NCBI RefSeq assembly: GCF_000379525.1
Contig: NZ_KB902463.1
Coordinates: 47,921 to 95,032, forward strand
Length of the DNA: 47,112 nt
Direction: 5' to 3'
Source of the DNA: Lamprocystis purpurea DSM 4197
GTDB taxonomy: Bacteria > Pseudomonadota > Gammaproteobacteria > Chromatiales > Chromatiaceae
Numbering within the stretch: the stretch's first letter is position 1; every line of letters starts with the position of its first letter. The notes beneath the pieces were generated by a model, which saw only the letters and a list, made by a program, of their open reading frames with translations, was not told where the DNA came from and searched no databases. Positions 7,937 through 15,932 of this stretch are shown piece after piece. The position numbers and the translations under genes are program-made.

Positions 7937-9196
7937 TCAACCGCGGCCGAGCCCTCCACTCCCGCCGGAGGTAGCCCCGCCCCGGGCGCGGGCCGCCGCG
8001 ATCCGCTGGCGCAGCGCGCCCCAGCGCTTGCGGCGCTCAGCCCTCTCCTGCAACCGCTCCGGGGTCAGGCCCTGTTCCGCGCGCCGCGCGGCATTGGCCC
8101 GCCTAGCTTCGCGCAAAGCGTCGAATTCCTTGACGTACAGCGCTAGCGCTTCCGCACCGTCCGGCGATTTCAGTCGAGCCTTGGCAAGTTCCACACGGGC
8201 CAACGCTTCTTGGCCATCCCTCATATGCATTAACGCGGCGCGATAGCTACGCTCGGCGTCCTCCACCTTCCCTTCAGCGGCAAACGCATCGCCGTAGAGC
8301 CGCTGCACCGCTCCCCGCAGGTTGCGCCCGGTCACCCTGCTCAGCAGCGCACGCGCCTCGGGCAGTTTCTTCTGGGCGATCAGCGCCCCAGCCATGGAGA
8401 GCCGCGCTCTCCCGTTGCGGTTGCGCCCCTCTTCCTTGCCGAGGATGTCGCCAAAGGCGGCTTCGGCACCGGCAAAATCTTTTTGCGCAAGCTTCAGATC
8501 ACCCAGACGCTTCAACAGCGCCTGGTTGCCGGGATTCTGCGCCAGTGCCGCGGTGAGGACCGAGATCGCCTCGGCCGGCTTGTCGGTGCGCGCCAACAGG
8601 CGTGCAAGCTGCATTGCGGTGCGCGGATCGCCCGGATTGGCGGTCAGGGCGAAGGACAGATGTGCGCGGGCCTCGTCAAGCTGCTCCTGCCGGGCCAATA
8701 TCGTGGCGATACGCCGCCGCACATCGGGCGACTGCGGCTGGATCTCCATCGCGCGGTTCAGTACCTCAATCGCTGCATCGGGGCGTTTCTGCTGCTCATG
8801 CAGCGCAGCAAGACCCATCAGCGCGGGGATCGAGATCGGGTCGATCTCCAGCGCCCTGTGGTAATGGGTCTCGGCATAGTCGGGATTGCCGCCTCGCAGC
8901 CCCACGCTCCCCGCCATCAGCGGTGCAATCCGGTTCTTCGGATCGCTCCGCATGACCTCCTCGAGACAATCGGTCGCCTCTTCCAACAGATTCTGGCGCA
9001 TATAACTGACTGCCAGCATTAGCAGCAGGCGGCTGTTGTGCGGATCCTGCCCCAGCATCTCCGAAAGCTCTGCCTGTGCCTCATCGGAGCGTCCGTCTCG
9101 CATCAGGCCGCGCACATAGTGCAGGCGCTGGTCGACGTTCCCCGGCACTTGCTCCACGTTCGGCACCCATTGCCCTCGCAAACTTGAAACGGGCAT
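7937..9196 (-). CDS. Tetratricopeptide repeat (TPR) protein
   Basis: A 419-residue soluble protein made largely of helical TPR units. From residue about 25 to 330, 34-residue units with the usual small/large pattern recur (for example ARLLARTDKPAEAISVL and AALHEQQKRPDAAIEVL). The C-terminus is basic and Ala-rich, with a coiled stretch (RLQERAERRKRWGALRQR) and a Gly-rich tail. No signal peptide is seen. The ATG at 9196 is preceded by GAGG with eight bases spacing. TPR proteins are scaffolds; nearness to sulfotransferase, phosphodiesterase and synthase genes suggests it organises enzymes of the same pathway, but that is inference. Confidence 0.85.
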   Translation of the reverse strand: MPVSSLRGQWVPNVEQVPGNVDQRLHYVRGLMRDGRSDEAQAELSEMLGQDPHNSRLLLMLAVSYMRQNLLEEATDCLEEVMRSDPKNRIAPLMAGSVGLRGGNPDYAETHYHRALEIDPISIPALMGLAALHEQQKRPDAAIEVLNRAMEIQPQSPDVRRRIATILARQEQLDEARAHLSFALTANPGDPRTAMQLARLLARTDKPAEAISVLTAALAQNPGNQALLKRLGDLKLAQKDFAGAEAAFGDILGKEEGRNRNGRARLSMAGALIAQKKLPEARALLSRVTGRNLRGAVQRLYGDAFAAEGKVEDAERSYRAALMHMRDGQEALARVELAKARLKSPDGAEALALYVKEFDALREARRANAARRAEQGLTPERLQERAERRKRWGALRQRIAAARARGGATSGGSGGLGRG

Positions 9197-9244
9197 GTCC
9201 GATCCTCACTGGTTTGGTACAAATAACTTGCCGTCCGTATTGTA

Positions 9245-9440
9245 AACTATTTCCCGCTTACCCTAAGCTTCTTTCACAAGCATTGACGAGAGGCTGCGCC
9301 ACGGCAGGGATCGTTACCGGCTCGCCCTGCCCCGACTGGGCAAAGGATACCGAAGAAAACAAGACGTTCAAGCGTTTGGGAGCCCTCGCAAGCGCGCCAC
9401 AGGAAATGTGTGCCCTTGACATTTCGGAGCCTGATACGGC
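9245..9440 (-). pseudogene. Internally deleted remnant of the propeller/SDR gene
   Basis: On the minus strand, 9352-9432 encodes a stretch with NVKGTH followed by RACEGSQTLERLVFF, closely matching NVQGTH and RACEGSATLERFVYF in the SDR domain of the gene at 12356-14890. Nucleotide similarity is clear as well (compare 9370-9430 with about 13018-13080). The next bases, 9250-9345, match the 3' end and downstream flank of that same gene (12279-12373). About 200 codons between these two parts are absent. This is therefore a decayed second copy with a large internal deletion and no start. It sits just upstream of the TPR gene. Confidence 0.75.
9250..9345. repeat. Direct repeat, copy 1 (3' end of propeller/SDR gene)
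   Basis: About 95 bases similar (roughly 85% by eye) to 12279-12373, in the same orientation. Both copies contain CACGGCAGGGATCGTT or CACAGCAGGGATCGTT followed by CCGGCTCGCCCT. The two copies bracket the IPT esterase gene. Confidence 0.8.
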
Positions 9441-9539
9441 CGCTCTGGTTACTTGGGTCGCAAGGTAGCGGAGCCAGTTGCCGCCGCGGACGGTCAGCGT
9501 TCACGGCGACAACAGCACCGAAGTCAAGCGCACCTCACG

Positions 9540-11696
9540 TCAGAGCGGCACGAAGTAGCGAGCACTTGTCGCTGTTCCCCCCGGTGCAATGACCCAGATA
9601 CGACTTGTCTTTGTGCCGACCGGCACGGGGGCCACGATCTGCTTGTCCGACCGGATCTCGAATGATGTCGACGTTGCCCCGAACAAGACGCGGGTCGCCC
9701 CCTCGAAGCCCGAACCATTGATCGTGACGCTGGTCCCAACGGAACCTGAGGTCGGCGTGAAGCTCAGGATTTCGGGTCGCGGGTACACCTTAAACTCACT
9801 GGTCGATGCGCCAACTCCATTCGCGGTGGTGACAGTGATGGGACCTGTCGTTGCCTGCACTGGAACCCGGACGACAATCGTGCTCGGCGAACTCCCCAGA
9901 ATCTCGGCGGACACGCCGGCAAAAGCGACTTCCGATACATCATAGAACGCGACCCCCGTAACAGTCACCACATCACCCACCTTGCCCGCGGCAGGGCTAA
10001 AGCCCGTCACCGATGGACCTGCAACCACAAAGTCCTCCGGAGACGTGGTCGTGCCTAAATGGTTCGTGACCTCAATGGGGCCGGTGCTCGCACCTTGGGG
10101 GACCTGGACAAACAATCGTTGCAGATCACCGCTGAACGAGCCCGCGGGGACGCCGTTGAAACGCACCGACTCGATATTGAAGAGCGCCTGCCCCTCAATC
10201 GTCACAACGGCTCCCACCGTGCCTGAATTCGGACTGACCCCCGCAATCACCGGCAATGGCACTTGAAAGTCGCTCGTGCTGGTAGCCGTCCCGCGTCCGG
10301 TCTGCACCGAGATAGGGCCAGGCGACACTGCAGGGGGAACCGCGGCTACAATCCGCTCAGCTGAGACCCACTCGAAGACGGCGGGGATGCCGTTGAACGT
10401 GACTCCCGAAACCTCGAAAAGATCTATTCCAGTAATCTCCACCACGGTTCCAGGCGTTCCGCTATCCGGCGTAAACGACACGATCCGGGGGTCATATTCG
10501 ACAATGGTCGAAGGCGCCTCGAAGAAATCCAGCACCTGGCGGTTGAAATCACTCATGAACCAGTGCGCGGAGTAGGTGACCTTCAACTGATCATTGATCA
10601 TCGTCTCAAAGTTCCGGTAAGCTTCCGGGATTTTGTCATAGAGCGGACTCATATCTGGATCAACGAGGAGATAGTCATCGGCATCCAGGATACCCGCATC
10701 TTTGAGCGCCTGATAGATCACGCGCGAGTCATCGCGTGAGATGCCCTCAAGACGCCAGAAACGCTCTGGATATAGCGGCGAGGCGTGGTGGAGCCAGAGC
10801 TGTGTCGGTACCCCCCGGAAAAGAAAATCATTGTACGCCTGCTGGGCGGATTCGCCGCCGACAGTCGTATCGTTTTCGGCGAGCACGAACATGGTTGGTG
10901 TATTGCTCGTCGCTAAGGATTCGAGTTGGCCTGGTGAGATGTAAACGGCTCTCGCGGCGACCGGAAATTCGAGATAGGCTTGGTTGGCGTCGTTAAAGAG
11001 CGAAACGAATATGCCGCCATGGGAAATGCCAAGCAGATAGACCGGGTCAGCGCTCGTCATCACTCCGCGTCGAATGAGGTCAAGCCGTACGGCGGCAATC
11101 CGCTGAAGATCGATGTTGTCTTCCGCATCAGGCTCTATATCCCATAAGACGTTTGCGCGGTCAAAGCTGCTCACCGCGACGACTGCGAAGCCGCGATTGT
11201 TGGCATCGTCGATAAAGCGCAATATTTCCGTATCGCCAACAATTGAGTGGGAGTTGCCTTTGCCTCCGTGTATCAGAAAAATGACCCCGTTGCCGCCTTG
11301 ATCGGGAAAGAAGCTGTAGACGCGTGGGGCCCCCCATCGTGGCATATCACGATACCCGGCGCTAATCGACACATCCCTGTCCGGCATGACGAGTGTGGTG
11401 TGTGCTGAGAGGGGATCCGCCAAATACTGCGTGTCGCCCGTCCACTGATCGAAAACGCGTGTCGGCGATCCGATCTCATAGGGTTCGCCCGATTCGTTGA
11501 CGGGCTCATCTCCGTACGGGTCGGCCCAAACGTGGAGCGTCGACAATGCCTGATAGGCCCCACTGCCGCTGCCATTGGTCACGGACAGGTTAAAATCGTC
11601 GGCAATCAGCTGGTGGGGAAGCATTGCGCAAACGAAGAGGCAGAGACCGATGATTACGGATGATCTGCGAGCGGTTACGTGAGGAAGGTAGTGCAT
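9540..11696 (-). CDS. Secreted alpha/beta hydrolase with four IPT/TIG domains
   Basis: 718 residues from the ATG at 11696, chosen because GGAG lies six bases upstream; an upstream TTG at 11708 is less likely. Order: signal peptide (about 1-32), a small beta domain with QWTGD and VMPDRDVSIS like the divergent InlB-type repeat, an alpha/beta hydrolase (about 120-370) with HGG oxyanion residues, nucleophile Ser225 in GISHGG, a likely Asp276 in AENDTT, and a His-rich LHHASP region. Then four IPT/TIG (immunoglobulin-like) domains of about 80 residues each, starting with SFTPDSGTPG, GVSPNSGTVG, GFSPAAGKVG and SFTPTSGSVG. A secreted esterase or depolymerase with an Ig-like stalk for binding a polymer or the cell surface is likely. 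It is bracketed by direct repeats, so it may be an insertion into the cluster. Confidence 0.85.
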   Translation of the reverse strand: MHYLPHVTARRSSVIIGLCLFVCAMLPHQLIADDFNLSVTNGSGSGAYQALSTLHVWADPYGDEPVNESGEPYEIGSPTRVFDQWTGDTQYLADPLSAHTTLVMPDRDVSISAGYRDMPRWGAPRVYSFFPDQGGNGVIFLIHGGKGNSHSIVGDTEILRFIDDANNRGFAVVAVSSFDRANVLWDIEPDAEDNIDLQRIAAVRLDLIRRGVMTSADPVYLLGISHGGIFVSLFNDANQAYLEFPVAARAVYISPGQLESLATSNTPTMFVLAENDTTVGGESAQQAYNDFLFRGVPTQLWLHHASPLYPERFWRLEGISRDDSRVIYQALKDAGILDADDYLLVDPDMSPLYDKIPEAYRNFETMINDQLKVTYSAHWFMSDFNRQVLDFFEAPSTIVEYDPRIVSFTPDSGTPGTVVEITGIDLFEVSGVTFNGIPAVFEWVSAERIVAAVPPAVSPGPISVQTGRGTATSTSDFQVPLPVIAGVSPNSGTVGAVVTIEGQALFNIESVRFNGVPAGSFSGDLQRLFVQVPQGASTGPIEVTNHLGTTTSPEDFVVAGPSVTGFSPAAGKVGDVVTVTGVAFYDVSEVAFAGVSAEILGSSPSTIVVRVPVQATTGPITVTTANGVGASTSEFKVYPRPEILSFTPTSGSVGTSVTINGSGFEGATRVLFGATSTSFEIRSDKQIVAPVPVGTKTSRIWVIAPGGTATSARYFVPL

Positions 11697-12355
11697 GATG
11701 ATCTCCAATCAACACGCTTAGGCGACGCATATCGTTATCCGAGGGCTTGTCCCGGGTCGTGGGGACTGCATGTGAGCCCTCGTTGCGGGCGCTCCCATCC
11801 GAAGCGTGCGCCTGGTGTTGGCTACCTCTTACGTTAGGACCGACGCGATCACGTGACTGTGACTGACTTCACTATTCGGTGCTCCGCCGCAATCGCTAGT
11901 CGTTGTCAACCGGCTCGACATCTGTTGAAATCCGAGCCCACCACAACCGATGGGGTGCGAGGAAATGGACGGGGGAGATTCCGAGCGGGCTGTGCGGGCG
12001 GGCGTTCACGGGCGGACCTGAAGCGGACCTGGAGCGGATTTGCGAGGAGATTGTGACGGCCGATCCGCCGCAGCGCTCGGAGATCGCGCGGCGGGCCTTG
12101 ATCGTAAACCCGGCTAGCGGAATGCGTAGTCAGGGCTTCCAGCCCTGACGGAGTCAGGCCAGGATGGCCTGACTCCGTACCTGGCGAGTCCAGTGGCCGG
12201 ATTCTTGGTCGAGGCTGCGCGGCGGGTATGTCGGGGACACTGGCATCCGCTTGACTGATGCTTGCAAGTAAATGAATTTTTTCCGCTTATCCTAAGTTTT
12301 TTTCACACGCATTGATGAGCGGCTGCGCCACAGCAGGGATCGTTGCCGGCTCGCC
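11697..12355. other. Gene-poor gap upstream of the IPT esterase
   Basis: About 660 bases. It holds the leader of the IPT esterase, a dispersed palindromic repeat (12089-12214) and one copy of a direct repeat (12279-12373). A short plus frame, 11903-12148, reads into the palindromic repeat; I see no family match or ribosome site and do not call it a gene. Confidence 0.6.
12089..12214 (+). repeat. Dispersed palindromic repeat family A, copy 1
   Basis: Two adjacent hairpins, CAGGGCT-TCC-AGCCCTG and TCAGGCCA-GGA-TGGCCTGA, form a 50-base core at about 12124-12173. The same unit in reverse orientation is at 41539-41666, with about one mismatch in the core and weaker similarity out to about 125 bases on both sides. 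This two-hairpin layout resembles BIME-type repeats. Confidence 0.9.
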
Positions 12356-12373
12356 CTACCCCGGCTGGGCAAA
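12279..12373. repeat. Direct repeat, copy 2
   Basis: Partner of 9250-9345 in the same orientation. It covers the last codons and the stop of the propeller/SDR gene and the bases just after it. Confidence 0.8.
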
Positions 12374-14890
12374 AAATCCCATCTGCCCCGGAGCGGACCC
12401 TGGTACGGGCAGATCGCCGTCGGCCTGGGCAGCTTCAATGATCTCACGCAACCCCTCGTAGATCGGGATGCTGGGATAGAAGCCCAGATCCCGCTTGCCC
12501 CTGGAAATGTCGTACTGCTGGACATAGCGGCTCCATATCCGGGTCTGATCGGGAACCATATCCGCGCCCGTGGCCGAACCGCTCGCGATCCGCGTCACGC
12601 GCCCGACGGTGCGGTAGGTCACCACGTCGGGACCCGCCACGTTGAAGCTCCCGTCCTTGGCACGTTCTTCGAAACAGGCACGCAGAATCGCCTCCACGGC
12701 GTCGCGAACATGGACGAACTGGCGCTGCTGCTCACCCTGGCGGCCCTGGCCGAAGCTCGGACCTAGCGCCACCGTACGCACCATACGGTCGAAGAGCGGA
12801 TCCCCGATTCCATAGACCAGCGCAAAGCGCAGGATCACGTGGTCGTAGCCGCCGCGTTTGGCGTAGAAGCGGACCAGGTTCTCACCTGCGATCTTGGACA
12901 TGCCGTAATCGGCCAGATCATGCCCGCCATCAACACGCAGGGCGTGAGACTCATGGATCGGCCAGTCCTTAGGGCTGAATTGGTTCTGGTAGACCGCAAC
13001 CGAGCTGAAATAGACAAAACGCTCCAGCGTGGCCGAACCCTCGCATGCGCGCAGGAGGTCGTGCGTTCCCTGCACATTGGTCTTGCGCAGATCGGGCACC
13101 GTGCAGGAGCCCGCCAGCCGCGCGGCCATATGCAGCACGATCCGTGCCCCGTCGATCAACCGCGCGAGCGCGTCGCAATCGTCCAGCCCGCCGATGACCG
13201 CCTCGATCTGCGCGTTCTCGGGCAGGGCGCCCTCCGTGCCGGGCACGACCAGCGCACGGATGCGATAGCCTTTCTCCAAGAGCCTTGGCAACAGGTGCTT
13301 GCCGATATAGCCGGTGCAGCCGGTGATTGCGAAATCCACCCGCGAGGTGCTCGCTGCCGGCACATCGCTGTCAGCTCCCGGCGCCGGGCCTGCCGCGGCC
13401 ACGGTATAGGACTCGTGGCCGGCATTTCCGAGGTACACCTCGGTCCCGCCATCGGGATTCTCGTGATAGATCCAACGGCTGGCGAGACGCGCGGGGCTTG
13501 GCCCACCGAACGGATTGGCTGTGCCCAGGCACAGCCCCTCGGGGGTCGACACCATGGTTCTCCCTCCATAGTTGTAGGGGTTGTTCATGCCGTTCAGCGT
13601 GACCGGTACCCAGGACACGCCATCCTTCGTGCGCCACAGCTCGAACCCGCCGCCGACTTCGGCCAACTGCTCGAACCCGATCCCGTTGAACAACCGCCGA
13701 GCGGTGGGCGAGGGACGGTGGGCGTATTGCAGGAACACGCTCCAGTCGAAGGTGGAAACGTAAATCCAGCCGTCATGGACGCACATCCGCCAGGTATAGC
13801 CGGAGAAGATGTTGTCAAACCCCGGTCCCATTCCCGATAACGGATACTTGATTCCATCGGGTGTCTCCCTCGGCATACCCACCAGCAGGTCCCAACTGTC
13901 GTCGGGCCAGATGCGGATAATCTCCCCGGCGCCCGGGCCGACCAGGTTCGTGCGATCATAGCCGCCATTCTGGATCGAGCTGCCGACGTAAAGAGCACCG
14001 TTGAACTCGCACATGCCCATCGCGATCTCGGACAGCGGTCCGCGATGGGCGCCGCGGTCGATCACCTTGCGCCATTGCAGCGGACCGTCACCGCAGGGCG
14101 GCGTCGTCCAGATCTGGTAGCCCTCGAAATGGTTGAAGGTCCCGGCGTAGAGCTGGCCATTGGCCTTAGCCATCATGAAGATGCCGTTGTTGTTGGGATC
14201 ACCGAAGCCCAGGTCGCAAGCCACCTCCCACCTCCCTGGCTGGGGGTCCTTCGAGCGCATCAGCACGGCCGTTCGGTTCGAGTTGAACTGGATACCCTCC
14301 CCCGCCGGCGGCGCATAGAGGTAGCCGTCGAAGGATACGAGCTCGCGGAAGGTCGAGATGCGCTCGTTACCGATCCCCGGCTCAGTGGCCGGCTCGAAGG
14401 TCAGTCCGTCCTCGGAGCGCAGCACATGCGCCGCGCAGCCCCGCAGTACCGTGGACATCGTGGAGACATAGAGCGTGGGCTTAGTATCGGATTCGCCCTG
14501 AAACACGGTCATGCCCCGATAGCCCAGATCGCGCGGTGCAGGCTCGCCCTGCTTACCCGGGATCATCGGCGAGCGGTAGGCCAGCTCCCACTTGTCCTCT
14601 CCCGGGGTCCAGCGCCAGATCTGACCCTGCATGTCCAGATCCTGCACTTTTGCTGGAACATCCACCGGCCAGGGCTCCAGCGCGGGCGGGTCGATCGGCG
14701 GGAATAGCTTCAGCAGCTTGAAGGAGTTACGGGTCATCCCGCAGTAGAGACGCCCCTCATAATAGGTCATGCCATGGACATAGGCATTATCGGGGTCGCC
14801 CACGCCGTTCTTGGCGAGCTGCCGAAAATGACCGCTGGTCAACCCAACGCCCGCGCCCGAGCGGCCCTGCGCGATTTGCTCTTCAGTCAT
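12356..14890 (-). CDS. Beta-propeller-like domain fused to extended SDR
   Basis: 844 residues from the ATG at 14890; AGGG lies eight bases before it, whereas the frame could also start at a GTG at 14962. Residues 1 to about 500 contain repeated short beta motifs such as GRLYCGMT, GYLYAPP, GQLYAGTFNH, GALYVGSS and GWIYVSTFDWS, each followed by a Trp-containing strand (IWRWTPGE, IWTTPP, ELWRTKDG). That is typical of a multi-blade propeller, probably a ligand- or sugar-binding scaffold. From about residue 520 an NAD-dependent epimerase/dehydratase follows, with TGCTGYIG, the FSSVAVY strand and intact YGMSK. It is soluble with no signal peptide. It lies 195 bases downstream of the alpha/beta hydrolase. 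Of the SDR-type proteins here it is the one with an intact extended-SDR catalytic pair. Substrate unknown. Confidence 0.8.
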   Translation of the reverse strand: MTEEQIAQGRSGAGVGLTSGHFRQLAKNGVGDPDNAYVHGMTYYEGRLYCGMTRNSFKLLKLFPPIDPPALEPWPVDVPAKVQDLDMQGQIWRWTPGEDKWELAYRSPMIPGKQGEPAPRDLGYRGMTVFQGESDTKPTLYVSTMSTVLRGCAAHVLRSEDGLTFEPATEPGIGNERISTFRELVSFDGYLYAPPAGEGIQFNSNRTAVLMRSKDPQPGRWEVACDLGFGDPNNNGIFMMAKANGQLYAGTFNHFEGYQIWTTPPCGDGPLQWRKVIDRGAHRGPLSEIAMGMCEFNGALYVGSSIQNGGYDRTNLVGPGAGEIIRIWPDDSWDLLVGMPRETPDGIKYPLSGMGPGFDNIFSGYTWRMCVHDGWIYVSTFDWSVFLQYAHRPSPTARRLFNGIGFEQLAEVGGGFELWRTKDGVSWVPVTLNGMNNPYNYGGRTMVSTPEGLCLGTANPFGGPSPARLASRWIYHENPDGGTEVYLGNAGHESYTVAAAGPAPGADSDVPAASTSRVDFAITGCTGYIGKHLLPRLLEKGYRIRALVVPGTEGALPENAQIEAVIGGLDDCDALARLIDGARIVLHMAARLAGSCTVPDLRKTNVQGTHDLLRACEGSATLERFVYFSSVAVYQNQFSPKDWPIHESHALRVDGGHDLADYGMSKIAGENLVRFYAKRGGYDHVILRFALVYGIGDPLFDRMVRTVALGPSFGQGRQGEQQRQFVHVRDAVEAILRACFEERAKDGSFNVAGPDVVTYRTVGRVTRIASGSATGADMVPDQTRIWSRYVQQYDISRGKRDLGFYPSIPIYEGLREIIEAAQADGDLPVPGSAPGQMGFFAQPG

Positions 14891-15085
14891 CGTGTGGACC
14901 CTAGGCGCGATCAATCGATTCAACGCTGTCTTCTGCTTGCAATACGACGGATGGAAGTCCACCCGACCCCATTGGACTCGGAATGGCTTGGGACAGTCGA
15001 TTGGGAAAAGACCGATCGCCGGTCAAGATACGATTTGTCAACACACGCCATCTCCGTGACCGAGCCGCCCGCTTGGGCCGGAGGT

Positions 15086-15925
15086 CTAGTGGTCGGCAAG
15101 AAAGCCGTCGATATGCTCTACCAACAGCATGGGTTGGAGCAGGGGGAACAGATGGCCGGCATTGGCAATGGTCCTGCTGGTCAGGGACGGCATCAGCGTC
15201 TCGAGCGCAAGGAGGGTCGGCAGGAACCTCGAGCGTCGACCGAAGAGCGCGAATGAGGGCATCGCAATTGCCGCGATCTCCGTTCTCCCGAGACCCGTCC
15301 CGTCGGGCAGATCGCAAGTCGCGCTCGTCTGCTCGACCAGTTGACGCCACTTCTTCAACCGCCGGGAATCACCAGCAATGTCGGGAGGCCCGAGCAGGCT
15401 CATCAACGGCGCGGCAGCCCCATCGCGCTCGCGATGCTCGATCAGCTCCTCGATAAATCCGTACGCGACGCGCGGCAGCTGGTCATATTCCTTCAGACCC
15501 GCCGCGGCAAGTCGACCCCGCTGGGCCTGCCAAAACGCCTTCCCGATCTGCTGCAACGAGGGCACCCAGGCATCGACGAGGCTCAGAGTCGCACCACGAT
15601 GCGGATGCCGCGCAGCACACGCCAGCGTCACGGCCCCGCCGAAGCTGTGACCGACCAGGTGCGCCCGGGCGATACCGAGGTGATCGAGCAGCGCGATGAG
15701 ATCGTCCGCAAGATCGATCGCCCGATAACCGGTTGGCATACACTCGGTATGTCCATGGCCACGCAGGTCATACACCGTCACCCGAAAGCGCTTGGCCAGC
15801 ATCGGCGCAACGGTGAGGTACCAGAACGCCAGGTTGCAGAACAGGCCGTGCACCAGGACCAGGTCCGGCCCTTGACCGATCTGCTGGTAATGGACGGAAA
15901 TGCCGTTGATGCGCACACGAGGCAT
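15086..15925 (-). CDS. Alpha/beta hydrolase
   Basis: A 279-residue cytoplasmic alpha/beta-fold hydrolase. It has an HG oxyanion motif (VLVHGLFCN), DLRGHG, the nucleophile elbow GHSFGG with Ser94, and a likely catalytic His258 in NAGHLFP. No signal peptide. It starts seven bases after the stop of the phosphodiesterase gene, so the two are cotranscribed with the ACP and synthase genes upstream. The synthases have no fused thioesterase, so this is a good candidate for chain release or editing, though it could equally be an esterase for another step. The family does not fix the substrate. Confidence 0.85.
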   Translation of the reverse strand: MPRVRINGISVHYQQIGQGPDLVLVHGLFCNLAFWYLTVAPMLAKRFRVTVYDLRGHGHTECMPTGYRAIDLADDLIALLDHLGIARAHLVGHSFGGAVTLACAARHPHRGATLSLVDAWVPSLQQIGKAFWQAQRGRLAAAGLKEYDQLPRVAYGFIEELIEHRERDGAAAPLMSLLGPPDIAGDSRRLKKWRQLVEQTSATCDLPDGTGLGRTEIAAIAMPSFALFGRRSRFLPTLLALETLMPSLTSRTIANAGHLFPLLQPMLLVEHIDGFLADH

Positions 15926-15932
15926 GGTCGGA

